Of a stretch of DNA of 64,000 bases, positions 1 to 8,593 are shown in pieces. Every line of letters starts with the position of its first letter. Within the stretch, counting starts at the first letter, position 1. Below the pieces are notes generated by a model that saw nothing but the letters and a program-made list of their open reading frames with translations, searched no databases and was not told the origin of the DNA. The position numbers and the translations under genes were made by a program. Source of the stretch: UBA4660 sp034408895 (GTDB lineage: Bacteria; Bacteroidota; Bacteroidia; Flavobacteriales_D; Sanyastnellaceae); NCBI GenBank assembly GCA_034408895.1, contig JAWXCI010000005.1:98988-162987 (forward strand), written 5' to 3'.

Positions 1-263
1 GAGCGAAACTTTCAGATCCATCGGAAAAAGAAAAAACTTACCTGGGCATAACCGGTGGCGCCAAAGTTTATGAAATTACTACCGGCATATTGAAAGACGT
101 TGGGCTACAGCAAGGCTTCATAATTACCAAAATTGACAACCTCAAAATTGTTGATGCTACTCAGGCAGAAACATTGCTCACCAAAAAAATTGCAGGCCAG
201 ATGCTGGTGATCGAGGGATATTATCCCAACGGGACAAAAGCATATTACGAATTCAGACGTTGA
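1..263 (+). CDS. C-terminal end of a PDZ-domain protein, probably HtrA/DegP-type protease (partial)
   Basis: An open frame runs in from the left edge (first whole codon at base 3) and gives 86 residues before TGA. The pattern 'YLGITGGAKVYEI' followed by 'GLQQGFIITKID' is the carboxylate-binding loop and 'G-x-x-x-G-x-I-x-x-I' core of a PDZ domain, as in the last domain of periplasmic DegP/HtrA serine endoproteases, which degrade or chaperone misfolded envelope proteins. The protease domain lies outside the window, so the catalytic triad cannot be checked, and another PDZ protein such as a site-2 or C-terminal processing protease is possible. A strong terminator follows directly. Confidence 0.65.
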   Translation, partial: AKLSDPSEKEKTYLGITGGAKVYEITTGILKDVGLQQGFIITKIDNLKIVDATQAETLLTKKIAGQMLVIEGYYPNGTKAYYEFRR

Positions 264-288
264 CCTTCTGCGTTTGCACCTCCAAAAG

Positions 289-328
289 AAGTCCCCTGTG
301 TGAATAGCGCAGGGGACTTTTGTTTTTG
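289..328. terminator. Bidirectional intrinsic terminator
   Basis: The arms AAGTCCCCTG and CAGGGGACTT form a perfect 10-bp stem around an 11-nt loop. A T-rich tract follows on the plus strand, and a shorter one follows on the minus strand. It sits between two convergent genes, the PDZ protein and the sugar permease, and can serve both. Confidence 0.8.
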
Positions 329-342
329 TTCAAATACGATGA

Positions 343-1845
343 CTATTCAGAGGGCCGGATTGGGTAGTGCGTTTTCTCGACATGTCGTCTGGAAATTTTG
401 TATCCCTCCACTCCATAATAGATCAGGTAAATCATACCCAGTGCTGGTACAATAAAGGAATACTGAATGCCGAATCCGAGGTTCTTGTAAAGAAATGCCT
501 GGAGCATTGGCATGAGTGCACCGCCCACAATTGCCATCACCAGAAGTGATGAACCCTGGCTTGTGTAAATACCCAAATCGCGAATGGCCAGCGTAAAAAT
601 GTTTGACCAGCCAATGGAGAAAAACAAGCCGGTGCCGACCATGGCCCAAAACGCAACCTGCCCCGATGAAAACATTCCGGTGACTATGAGTGCGAGATTA
701 ATGCAACAAAAAACAACAAGAGAACGCGCAGGGTTTTTCTGCCCGATCTGAAATGCGATGAACTGTAGCACCATCATGCCCGCATAAATCATTACTTCAC
801 TATTAGAGATGAAATCGAAAGTGAATTGGCCGCCCGAATAGTGAACGCCTGTAACGAAATAGATGACAAAAAATAATGCTACTGATGAAAGTATCATTTT
901 GAGATACCTGCTCAAACCACTTGAATTATCAAAAGCGAAATTGGCAAGTACACGACCAATCATCAACCCTCCCCAGAAATAACTGAGGTAGTGCCCCGCA
1001 AATTCTTTGGCTTCTTTTTCTGTACCGAATTGGGAAAGGAAATCACTCACATTTTCGTTCGTCATAAAATCTACCAGCCAGTTTCCCACACTCACTTCGC
1101 AGCCCACATAAAAGAAAATGGCAAGGATGCCAAGTTTGAGATGCCGGAATTTCAAAACAGCAGTTCCTCTTTCGATATTTTCAGTGTTTCGGTAAGCGGG
1201 GAGTTTGAAAAAAGCCACGATGAAAGCAAGCAAGAGAAATGCGCTTCCGAAAAAGAGGTAGGATGTCGAAATGCTTTGCGCTGTGGGCGAACCATCGGAA
1301 AAAACACGGTAAATGAGCATCAATCCAACAACAGGCGCTAGCGTTGTTCCCAGCGAGTTAAGTCCCTGTGCCAGGTTGAGGCGGCTGCTTGCAGTTTCAG
1401 GCGAACCCATAATTGCAGCATAAGGATTTGCACAAATCTGCAAGAGCGTGACACCTGTGGCGAGAACAAAAAGAGAAGAAAGAAATGCTCCGTAAGAACC
1501 GATTTGAGCGGCAGGATAAAATCCAAAACAACCAACAGCACAAATGACAAGGCTGCCAATCATTCCCTTATTATACCCGATGCGATTGATGGGATCGCCC
1601 TTTGTGGAAGAAATCATAAAATAGAAAAGCGAAACAAAAAAGAATGCACCGAAAAATGTGAATTGCACGAACGCTCGCTTCACGGGTGAGTGGTCAAGTT
1701 CAAAAATTTCGGCCACTGTGTTATTCAGTACATCGTTCATCACCGTGATAAAACCCCACATAAAAAAAAGTGAGGTGAGCACACGAAAAGCGGCAAGGGA
1801 ATTTTGCACGGATGAACCTGAAGTTGGACTAGGATTTATGTTCAT
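343..1845 (-). CDS. FucP/GluP-type MFS sugar:proton symporter
   Basis: A 500-residue inner-membrane protein with about 12 hydrophobic helices. Near the N-terminus 'FFMWGFITVMNDVL' matches the signature of the fucose permease / glucose-galactose transporter group of the major facilitator superfamily, which imports hexoses or 6-deoxyhexoses with protons. The helix-5 region 'CANPYAAIMGSPETASSRLN' also fits this group. Length is somewhat above the usual 410-440, mainly through longer loops. The ATG lies 27 bases after the photolyase stop on the same strand, so the two are probably cotranscribed. The sugar transported cannot be deduced from sequence; no sugar-catabolic gene is adjacent. Confidence 0.85.
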   Translation of the reverse strand: MNINPSPTSGSSVQNSLAAFRVLTSLFFMWGFITVMNDVLNNTVAEIFELDHSPVKRAFVQFTFFGAFFFVSLFYFMISSTKGDPINRIGYNKGMIGSLVICAVGCFGFYPAAQIGSYGAFLSSLFVLATGVTLLQICANPYAAIMGSPETASSRLNLAQGLNSLGTTLAPVVGLMLIYRVFSDGSPTAQSISTSYLFFGSAFLLLAFIVAFFKLPAYRNTENIERGTAVLKFRHLKLGILAIFFYVGCEVSVGNWLVDFMTNENVSDFLSQFGTEKEAKEFAGHYLSYFWGGLMIGRVLANFAFDNSSGLSRYLKMILSSVALFFVIYFVTGVHYSGGQFTFDFISNSEVMIYAGMMVLQFIAFQIGQKNPARSLVVFCCINLALIVTGMFSSGQVAFWAMVGTGLFFSIGWSNIFTLAIRDLGIYTSQGSSLLVMAIVGGALMPMLQAFLYKNLGFGIQYSFIVPALGMIYLIYYGVEGYKISRRHVEKTHYPIRPSE

Positions 1846-1872
1846 GCAATTTGGTTGGAGGTGATGGAAATG

Positions 1873-3183
1873 TTAGGCAAGTGCCTCCTTGAAAACTCTC
1901 AGGCAACGTTCTCGAGCCATTGCATGCTCCACTATGGGTTTGGGATATGTCGCACTCCCCCACTCCAGTAACCATTTTTTGATATATAAAAATTCAGGAT
2001 CAAATTTTTCCTGTTGTGCTGTGGGATTGAAAATGCGGAAGTAGGGTGCTGCATCGCAACCGCATCCCGCTGCCCATTGCCATCCGCCAACATTAGATGC
2101 AAGATCAAAGTCGAGCAGTTTTTCGGCAAAATACCTTTCACCCCAACGCCAATCTATCAGCAAATGTTTGGTAAGAAAACTTGCCACCACCATGCGCACG
2201 CGGTTATGCATAAATCCTGTTTCATTCAACTCACGCATACCTGCATCCACCAACGGATAGCCTGTTTTTCCGGCACACCAAAGTGCGAATTGTTCTTCGT
2301 TGTTCAACCACCGGATTCTGTCATATTTCTTTTTAAATGATTGATTTTCGGTTTCAGGAAAGTGGTACAAAATCATCTGGTAGAATTCACGCCAAATCAA
2401 TTCATCAAGATACTTTTCACTGTGCTTCAGCGCCAGCCTTGCCAGTTTGCGAATACTCACTGTCCCAAAACGCAGGTGCAAACTCATACGTGAAGTACCC
2501 TGCATTGATGGCACATCACGCGTTTCGGAATAAGCGCTAAGGAGTTCTTCAACCACACTTCCAGCAGGAAAATCAAATTCAAAATCTTCGAAACCGAGTT
2601 CAAACAGGGATTGCATGTGCACAGGTTCACACTGCAACAAGTTGCTGAAATATTTTTCTGTCGGGTAACTCTTCAGATAAAAATCATTCAGTTTTTCCTT
2701 CCATTGTTTGCTGTACGGTGTAAAAACTGTATAAGGTGTTCCATTGTCTTTTATCACCTCATTCTTTTCAAAAATCACATGGTCCTTTGCTCCTATAAAC
2801 CGAACTCCATGGGATGCCAGGAATTCAAAAACATTATGGTCGCGCTGTTGCGCATATGGTTCATAATCCCGCGCAGCAAACACCTGTTTCATGGAATATT
2901 CAACACACAATTTTTTCCACCCGTTTAACGGAGTATCATGAATGGTGATGAGAGTACTGCCCATGCTTTCAAGTTCAGTTTTTATCAAGGCCAATTGCCG
3001 GTGAATGAACAGAACCCGAGCATCCTTTCGTGGTAAATTTTTTAGTATTTGGGTGTCGAAAATGAAAACGCACAGCACAGGAAACCCACTTTTTAGCGCT
3101 GCAAATAGTGCTGCATTATCATGCAGCTTAAGGTCGCGCCTAAGCCAACAAACGGCTAACGGTGTGGCTGATTTTAGTAACAT
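1873..3183 (-). CDS. phrB: Deoxyribodipyrimidine photolyase (cryptochrome/photolyase family, class I type)
   Basis: A 436-residue flavoprotein expected to repair cyclobutane pyrimidine dimers with blue/near-UV light. The N-terminal Rossmann-like antenna domain starts 'LAVCWLRRDLKLHDNAAL', the classic 'W-x-R-x-D-L-R-x-x-D-N-x-A-L' opening. The helical FAD domain shows 'WREFYQMIL', 'TGYPLVDAGMRELNETG', 'MHNRVRM' and 'SNVGGWQWAAGCGCDAAPY', which contain the FAD-contacting and dimer-pocket residues and the electron-transfer tryptophans. Length and motif order fit bacterial PhrB (about 430-470). A DASH cryptochrome is less likely from the compact length, but CPD versus 6-4 specificity is not proven. 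It is the first gene of a probable two-gene unit with the sugar permease. Confidence 0.9.
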   Translation of the reverse strand: MLLKSATPLAVCWLRRDLKLHDNAALFAALKSGFPVLCVFIFDTQILKNLPRKDARVLFIHRQLALIKTELESMGSTLITIHDTPLNGWKKLCVEYSMKQVFAARDYEPYAQQRDHNVFEFLASHGVRFIGAKDHVIFEKNEVIKDNGTPYTVFTPYSKQWKEKLNDFYLKSYPTEKYFSNLLQCEPVHMQSLFELGFEDFEFDFPAGSVVEELLSAYSETRDVPSMQGTSRMSLHLRFGTVSIRKLARLALKHSEKYLDELIWREFYQMILYHFPETENQSFKKKYDRIRWLNNEEQFALWCAGKTGYPLVDAGMRELNETGFMHNRVRMVVASFLTKHLLIDWRWGERYFAEKLLDFDLASNVGGWQWAAGCGCDAAPYFRIFNPTAQQEKFDPEFLYIKKWLLEWGSATYPKPIVEHAMARERCLRVFKEALA

Positions 3184-3341
3184 ATTAGGTGGAAATCAGT
3201 TGTATAGGAAATTATTTTGAACAAACTTCATGGTAATTCAGCTTACCGGTTATTTGCCTACAAGCAGCGTCAAATAAAGGTTTATCGGGTTAATGTTTAA
3301 ATTTTACGGCCGCATTTTCTTGATCATGGTTAAAAAAAAAG

Positions 3342-3372
3342 TGCGACTTAACGGGAAATGCGCTTAGGTTTG
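3342..3372 (+). promoter_or_regulatory. Candidate Bacteroidota promoter for the RRM gene
   Basis: TAGGTTTG at 3365-3372 matches the phylum's -7 consensus TAnnTTTG at every fixed position. The -33 element, 19 bases upstream, is poor (TGCG). Transcription would begin near 3379, leaving a leader of about 105 bases that includes the hairpin at 3421-3457. The rest of the roughly 300-base gap between the divergent phrB and RRM genes holds no open frame that I recognise. Confidence 0.4.
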
Positions 3373-3420
3373 GCCTCGTTAATGTTTCAACAACTCGCTT
3401 TTAGGCACGTGTTTATGGAT

Positions 3421-3461
3421 AAAGTTTGTTGGAGCCAAATCAGAACCAGCAAACTTTTTTT
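3421..3461 (+). promoter_or_regulatory. Terminator-like hairpin in the leader of the RRM gene (possible attenuator)
   Basis: Arm 3421-3432 (AAAGTTTGTTGG) pairs with 3446-3457 (CCAGCAAACTTT) over 12 bp with a single U-G wobble and a 13-nt loop. It runs straight into a T-tract at 3455-3461. The start codon of the RRM protein is only 23 bases further on. The structure is therefore a complete intrinsic-terminator shape placed before, not after, a gene. No gene ends upstream on this strand, so it does not terminate a neighbour. Confidence 0.6.
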
Positions 3462-3484
3462 ATTTCAATTCATAATCAATTACA

Positions 3485-3826
3485 ATGAACATTTTTGTTT
3501 CCGGGCTGCCATACAGCCTTTCGAGCGATGAGCTCAGCCAACTTTTTTCACAACACGGTGCCGTTGATTCTGCCAAGGTAGTTTCCGACCGTGATACCGG
3601 CCGTTCACGCGGTTTCGGTTTCGTAGAGATGTCGAGTGACGATGAAGCACGTAATGCTATCAGCGCACTGGATCAGCAAGATGTAAATGGTCGTAAAATT
3701 TCTGTCAAAGAGGCCGAAGATCGTCCCCAGAAAAAATCCTTCGGAAGCGGAAGCGGAAGCGGGGGTGGAGGCGGTGGTCGCTCTGGCGGTTTCAAACCTC
3801 GTTTCGACAGAAACAACAGATATTGA
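3485..3826 (+). CDS. Single-RRM RNA-binding protein with glycine-rich tail
   Basis: 113 residues. One RNA recognition motif fills about residues 1-78: RNP2 is 'IFVSGL' at the start and RNP1 is 'RGFGFVEM' near residue 43, with the aromatic positions intact. The remaining 30 residues are a Gly/Ser-rich, Arg-containing tail ending 'FDRNNRY'. This is the layout of small bacterial Rbp proteins, post-transcriptional regulators or cold-shock RNA chaperones in cyanobacteria and Bacteroidota. The protein acts on single-stranded RNA in the cytoplasm. It is monocistronic, with its own leader hairpin and a downstream terminator. RNA targets cannot be inferred. Confidence 0.92.
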   Translation: MNIFVSGLPYSLSSDELSQLFSQHGAVDSAKVVSDRDTGRSRGFGFVEMSSDDEARNAISALDQQDVNGRKISVKEAEDRPQKKSFGSGSGSGGGGGGRSGGFKPRFDRNNRY

Positions 3827-3842
3827 TCAAAAGCAAAAGAAG

Positions 3843-3865
3843 AAGGCCGAAAGGCCTTTTTTTTT
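3843..3865 (+). terminator. Intrinsic terminator of the RRM gene
   Basis: AAGGCC-GAAA-GGCCTT forms a stem with a GNRA-type tetraloop, followed by nine T residues. It lies 17 bases after the RRM stop codon. Confidence 0.9.
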
Positions 3866-3936
3866 GCTTAATAATTTTTAGTATGCTGAAGGCATCAACC
3901 AACGTTTCTTCAATAAAAATTTTCAAGTTTCAACCG

Positions 3937-4917
3937 ATGGCAAAATTCTCAGGGTTGATTTTGTTTTTTTCAATGATCCTTTTCGCATCTTGCAAAAAGG
4001 AAATTTCCACTCTTTCATACTCCGTTATCAATATTGGCGAAGACGTGCGGATGAATGCTTTGATTCTCCTGGACGATTCAGTCTGGATTGCCTGTGGCGG
4101 ATTGCGCGATGAACAAGGCTGGCTATTTCGTTCAGCCAATTCGGGTACAACCTGGTCAAAATTCAAAGTGGATTTCCCCAAGAGCATTTATGCTCTTTCT
4201 GCCCGACACTCCGGAGAGATATGGGCTGGAGGTGACTTTCTACATCTTTGGAAATCGAACGACAATGGCCACAACTGGTCATTTCACTGGCTGGCCGATC
4301 AGGTTCCTTATCACGGTGAAGACCGTCCGGCAGTGCGAAGAATGTTATGGACAAGTGATAGCACCGGATATTTTACTGGTGGCGAGAACCTGGGCGAAGG
4401 CGTTATTTATTATACCGGTGATGGTGGCCAGAACTGGCAATTCACAGCCCATCAATACGAATTCAGGGCACTTGATTTTATGAATGATGAAGTTGGAATT
4501 GTGGCAGGCCACGGTGCAGTTTTTACAACCAATGCAGGAATGGGTGGTTGGACACAAACAGATTTCGAAAATGATTTTATCACGGGATTAAAATTCATAT
4601 CCGATAAAAATGTTTTGGCGGTGGGATATAATGGGGGGATTTACAAATCAGGTGACAATGGAAAAAACTGGGTCGAGGTTTTTGACAGCAACAAGGCATT
4701 TGGCAAACGAGTCAACTGGAACGATTTGATTTTTGATGATTCAAGAATCGTTATATGTGGAAACAAAGGTGCACTTGCGCTAAGTGATGATGAAGGTGAA
4801 AACTGGAAAGTCTATCAATTGAAGGACGAGCCTCATTTATTCTCCTGCACTCTAAGTAAGGATAAAATTTTACTGACGAGCGAATCGGGTCAAATCCTGC
4901 AAGTGGAAATTCCGTGA
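3937..4917 (+). CDS. Lipoprotein with Asp-box beta-propeller repeats (Ycf48/BNR-like)
   Basis: 326 residues from the chosen ATG. This start puts a lipoprotein signal 'LILFFSMILFASC' at the N-terminus with Cys about residue 19; the open frame extends upstream but through the RRM terminator, so earlier starts are unlikely. At least five Asp-box motifs (S/T-x-D-x-G-x-x-W) recur, for example 'SANSGTTWSKF', 'SNDNGHNWSFH', 'TGDGGQNWQFT', 'SGDNGKNWVEV' and 'SDDEGENWKVY'. They mark blades of a sialidase/Ycf48-like propeller. No sialidase catalytic residues are evident, so a binding or scaffold role in the envelope is more likely than glycosidase activity. It converges on dnaB with 16 bases between. 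Confidence 0.8.
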   Translation: MAKFSGLILFFSMILFASCKKEISTLSYSVINIGEDVRMNALILLDDSVWIACGGLRDEQGWLFRSANSGTTWSKFKVDFPKSIYALSARHSGEIWAGGDFLHLWKSNDNGHNWSFHWLADQVPYHGEDRPAVRRMLWTSDSTGYFTGGENLGEGVIYYTGDGGQNWQFTAHQYEFRALDFMNDEVGIVAGHGAVFTTNAGMGGWTQTDFENDFITGLKFISDKNVLAVGYNGGIYKSGDNGKNWVEVFDSNKAFGKRVNWNDLIFDDSRIVICGNKGALALSDDEGENWKVYQLKDEPHLFSCTLSKDKILLTSESGQILQVEIP

Positions 4918-4933
4918 ATTCTTTTAACGCCAA

Positions 4934-6499
4934 TTAGAATGGAGCATCGTCCCCGGCTGTCTTACGGAAATCGTCATCATCATCATCCTTCATGGTATTT
5001 AGTTTTGAAGAAACGGTGATGGTTGTCTGGCCGAAGTTGGTATTCGGTTCCACTGCCTGGCCATATTGTGGATTTTCAAAATCAAAACCTTCAAGGTTTA
5101 CAAACTTTGCAAGACGCGAAATGAATTTCAGTTTAATGTCTTTTAGCGCTCCGTTACGATGTTTTGCAATGATGATTTCGCCTAGGCCCTGTGTGGGATT
5201 TCCTTCGCTGTCTTCCAGTATTCCGTAATACTCCGGCCGGTAGATAAAGCCGACAATGTCTGCATCCTGTTCAATGGAACCTGATTCACGGAGGTCGCTC
5301 AACAATGGCCTCTTATCACCACCCCGGGTTTCCACCTGCCGCGAAAGTTGCGAGAGAGCTATCACAGGAACATCCAGTTCCTTCGCAATGTTTTTAAGGC
5401 TTCGCGAAATACTTGCAATCTCCTGTTCACGATTTCCGCTTCTGTTGTCGCCACCCACTGTCATCAGTTGGAGGTAGTCCACCACAATGCATTGAATGCC
5501 GTGTTGCGCTTTCAGCCTCCTGCATTTAGCACGAAGTTCAAAAACAGAAAGGGCAGGTGTGTCGTCAATAAAAATGGGTGCTTCAGCAATACGCGATATA
5601 CGCTGGTGCAATTGCTGGTATTCGTAATCGGCAAGATTTCCCTTACGAAGTTTTTCAGCATCAATTTCTGTTTCGCTTGCAATAAGGCGTTGCACTAACT
5701 GAACACTAGACATTTCAAGCGAGAAGATCGCTACAGGAATCTGGAATTCGACCGCCATGTTGCGGGCCATAGAAAGTACGAATGCCGTTTTACCCATACC
5801 TGGCCGGGCCGCAATCACGATCATGTCCGAGCGCTGCCATCCACTGGTTACGCGGTCAATTTCGGTAAAGCCCGATGGCACACCGCTCACACCATCAACG
5901 TTTTTTCTTGCCGCTTCAATATTGTCCAGTGCTGTTTTTATGAGCACGTTCATCTTGTCGTAATTCTTCCGGATATTTCCTTCGGCCACGCTGAAGAGGT
6001 TGCTCTCCGCTTTATCAAGCAAATCGAAAACGTCTGTAGTCTCCTCGTATGCCTCTTTAATAGTCTCGTTGGAAATGCGGATAAGTTCGCGTTGAATAAA
6101 TTTTTGAGCAACGATGCGCGCGTGAGTTTCAATGTTGGCAGTTGAGGCAATCCGGCTGGTAAGCTGCGAAATGAAAAGCGGCCCGCCAACCAGTTCAAGT
6201 GTTGCTTCTTTTCTCAACTGTTGAGTCACCGTCAAAATATCCACCGGTTCGCCTTTCGAGAAAAGGGTCATTATGGCATCGTAAATCCGGCCGTGGGACT
6301 CCTTGTAAAAGCTAGATGGCTTAAGAATATCAATAACTGTATTGACGGAATTGGACTCCAGCATCATGGCGCCTAGCACCGCTGCTTCGAGGTCCACTGC
6401 CTGGGGCGGCAGCTTTCCCAACTCTACTCCTGAGAAATTCATCACATCGCGAACAGATGATATCCGCTCTCTTCTTCTTGGTGTTATTTGTTCGTTCAT
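4934..6499 (-). CDS. dnaB: Replicative DNA helicase DnaB
   Basis: 521 residues. The N-terminal helical domain ('PPQAVDLEAAVLGAMML') recruits primase and forms the ring collar. The C-terminal RecA-like ATPase has Walker A 'AARPGMGKTAF', Walker B region 'CIVVDYLQLM' and 'LSQLSRQVETRGGDKRP', followed by 'DLRESGSIEQDADIV'. It unwinds DNA ahead of the replisome as a hexamer. No intein or inserted domain is seen. Unusually, the end is an acidic run, 'MKDDDDDDFRK', followed by a terminal 'DDAPF', much like the tip of single-stranded DNA-binding protein. It is divergent from a lipoprotein gene, with about 190 bases between them. Confidence 0.97.
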   Translation of the reverse strand: MNEQITPRRRERISSVRDVMNFSGVELGKLPPQAVDLEAAVLGAMMLESNSVNTVIDILKPSSFYKESHGRIYDAIMTLFSKGEPVDILTVTQQLRKEATLELVGGPLFISQLTSRIASTANIETHARIVAQKFIQRELIRISNETIKEAYEETTDVFDLLDKAESNLFSVAEGNIRKNYDKMNVLIKTALDNIEAARKNVDGVSGVPSGFTEIDRVTSGWQRSDMIVIAARPGMGKTAFVLSMARNMAVEFQIPVAIFSLEMSSVQLVQRLIASETEIDAEKLRKGNLADYEYQQLHQRISRIAEAPIFIDDTPALSVFELRAKCRRLKAQHGIQCIVVDYLQLMTVGGDNRSGNREQEIASISRSLKNIAKELDVPVIALSQLSRQVETRGGDKRPLLSDLRESGSIEQDADIVGFIYRPEYYGILEDSEGNPTQGLGEIIIAKHRNGALKDIKLKFISRLAKFVNLEGFDFENPQYGQAVEPNTNFGQTTITVSSKLNTMKDDDDDDFRKTAGDDAPF

Positions 6500-6693
6500 T
6501 TAAGTGCGGCAAATCTTGGTTACTTGCACACTTAAATTTGAAACAATCGGAAAAAGGTTATACAGTATTCATACGTGGCTTGTGAACAGGGAGTGTTGAA
6601 AATTCTTATCGTTTGATTTTCAAAACAGCAGAACAGAGCCGCTGTGTTTCACGCCTTCTGATTTCAACTATTGTAAAAAACTCTTGTATCGGG

Positions 6694-8040
6694 ATGAAAA
6701 ATGTCATACGCAGAATCCAACATCGTGTAGGGAGCATTGCTCCGAACATCATAATTTGCCTGTTGGTTGCGGTCATTCTGGCTGCTTGTCGCAAGAAAGA
6801 TGAAGTGCATCCCACAGTAATTATTCAGTTGCCTTCCGCGCTGGCCAGTTTCGATTTTGGTGAATTCTTACACATAACTGCAACTGTGAGCGATGATCAA
6901 AAAATTGAAACGGTTGTGCTGCAAATCATAAACAGCAACAACATTGCCGTGCTAGCGCCAGTGCATATCAACGGAAACGGAAACAAGGAATTGGAAATTG
7001 AAACTACCATCGAGTTCAACGATGTTCACCTGGAATCAGGGGCCTATCATGTACAGGTGACAGCCAGTGACGGAGAAAATGAAAAAAATGCCTTTCGCGA
7101 AATTCATTTGAACGCAGCGCCACTCATTTTGAAAAAAATATTTCTCATCCGTAAACCATTTTCAAACACCACTCAAATGGATTCGCTCGATGCCAACTCA
7201 ACCTGGCAACCTGCATTTTCACTTCCCATTGGTTACAGCGAAGGTGAAATCAATTCTTACCACCAAACCATGTCGCTTGCCGGTTTTGATTTTGATGGCA
7301 TCACCACGCTGGATGCTTCAGGGTTTCAAATCCTGAATACTGTTTCCACTTCTTATGATTTGAGTGATGAAGTTTTCACTTGTACAGCCCTTGACCAACA
7401 TCACCACTTATTGTACTTCGGTGGGGCCGATGGAAAAGTGCGATCCATCAATCAATTCGGAATTGTATCGAGGACATTTGAACTGGGCAACAATTTTATT
7501 CCGCGACAACTTGCCATTTCAAATGACCGGCTTCTGGTTTACTCTGAATCATTCAACCAACAACAACTGGACGTGTTTAACAAAAACAATGGGGCATTTC
7601 TTCAATCGCTTTCGGTTGATGCCGACAATATTGTGGCACTCATTGAAAAAAAAACAGGAGAAGATTTTTGGTTGGTTGGCAATGATGATGGAGATGCAGT
7701 TGCATGGGAATATTTTATTGATGAAAACATCATCGACCAATTTCCAACTCCGCTGCAATCAAATGAAGACGTACTTGCCGTATGTGATGGTCTGGATGGA
7801 ATTTACCTGGCCTTCGAGAATTCCACCCGCTTCTACCAGGAAACCGACTGGCTGATTTTTTCGGGCGCCAGTGGTCCTGCACTCGCTGTGCTGCACATGC
7901 AATACGATCCTGTTAATGATGCCTTGTTTGCGTTGGAAGAAAATTCGTTGCACATGTTGAACAGCAACGCCAGTGCAATTGTGGAGAGTTTTTCTACCCC
8001 TGCCGATGCAGCGGACTTCTTACTTCTTTACAATAAATGA
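6694..8040 (+). CDS. Lipoprotein with Ig-like domain and predicted beta-propeller
   Basis: 448 residues from the ATG at 6694. That start gives a basic n-region, a hydrophobic stretch 'IIICLLVAVILAAC' and a lipobox Cys; earlier in-frame ATG positions would bury the signal. Residues of about 45-140 have the spacing of an Ig/cadherin-like sandwich ('ITATVSDDQKIETVVLQI', then 'YHVQVTASDGENEK'). The remainder has repeating strand-turn units with 'LYFGGADGKVRSINQFG', suggesting a propeller. No enzyme motif is visible. I do not recognise a named family; it looks like an envelope-anchored binding protein. It lies 68 bases before the DUF3127 gene and may share its transcript. Confidence 0.65.
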   Translation: MKNVIRRIQHRVGSIAPNIIICLLVAVILAACRKKDEVHPTVIIQLPSALASFDFGEFLHITATVSDDQKIETVVLQIINSNNIAVLAPVHINGNGNKELEIETTIEFNDVHLESGAYHVQVTASDGENEKNAFREIHLNAAPLILKKIFLIRKPFSNTTQMDSLDANSTWQPAFSLPIGYSEGEINSYHQTMSLAGFDFDGITTLDASGFQILNTVSTSYDLSDEVFTCTALDQHHHLLYFGGADGKVRSINQFGIVSRTFELGNNFIPRQLAISNDRLLVYSESFNQQQLDVFNKNNGAFLQSLSVDADNIVALIEKKTGEDFWLVGNDDGDAVAWEYFIDENIIDQFPTPLQSNEDVLAVCDGLDGIYLAFENSTRFYQETDWLIFSGASGPALAVLHMQYDPVNDALFALEENSLHMLNSNASAIVESFSTPADAADFLLLYNK

Positions 8041-8108
8041 ATGGAGGATAACATTATTAAATTCGCTCGCTCAAATTCAGAATTAACCAACACATTCAAC
8101 CAAATCAA

Positions 8109-8471
8109 ATGGACATTACAGGCACACTCAAACAGATTAAGGACGAACAGGCATTTGCATCGGGATTCACCAAGCGCGAATTTGTAATCACCACTGAAGA
8201 TCAATTTCCGCAGGAAATTGTATTTGAACTTATCAAAGAAAAAGGTTCAATCATTGACAATTTCAAAGTGGGCGAGAAGCTAAAAGTGACTTTTGATATT
8301 AAGGGTCGCGAGTGGCAGGGGAAACATTTCGTGAACCTGAACGCATGGAAGGTTGAATCGCTGGGCGCTGGCGCTACAGTTGCATCTGCCCCTTCCTTAA
8401 ATGAACCACCACCGGCAGCACCTATGCCGGAAACTTTCAACGCCCCAGTGGATGACGATCTGCCATTCTGA
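8109..8471 (+). CDS. DUF3127 family protein (OB-fold-like, SSB-like acidic tip)
   Basis: 120 residues. The opening 'MDITGTLKQIKDEQ' and the core 'KREFVITTEDQFPQEIVFEL' with 'VGEKLKVTFDIKGREW' are diagnostic of DUF3127, a small Bacteroidota family with an oligonucleotide-binding-like fold and no assigned function. A Pro/Ala-rich linker leads to the C-terminal 'VDDDLPF', nearly identical to the tail through which SSB recruits repair and replication proteins. This suggests a nucleic-acid-associated role, by inference only. Two genes of the same strand follow closely. Confidence 0.85.
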   Translation: MDITGTLKQIKDEQAFASGFTKREFVITTEDQFPQEIVFELIKEKGSIIDNFKVGEKLKVTFDIKGREWQGKHFVNLNAWKVESLGAGATVASAPSLNEPPPAAPMPETFNAPVDDDLPF

Positions 8472-8472
8472 A

Positions 8473-8586
8473 ATGAATAAATTTATGCTGATGAGAATAA
8501 TTATTTCTGGCTTTATCGTGCTCAGTTGTTTTGTTTCATACTCCCAAAAAGAAATGGGAGACAAGGTGATCATTATTAAGGATTGA
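8473..8586 (+). CDS. Possible 37-residue secreted or membrane peptide
   Basis: An ATG one base after the DUF3127 stop opens a 37-codon frame. Its first 20 or so residues are hydrophobic ('IIISGFIVLSCFVSYSQ'), resembling a signal peptide or lipobox. Only about 13 residues remain after a cut ('KEMGDKVIIIKD'). The stop lies 7 bases before the GTG of the hydrolase, so the spacing fits a translated link in an operon. It is too short to assign; it could be translational-coupling sequence rather than a functional peptide. Confidence 0.35.
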   Translation: MNKFMLMRIIISGFIVLSCFVSYSQKEMGDKVIIIKD

Positions 8587-8593
8587 ATATCCG

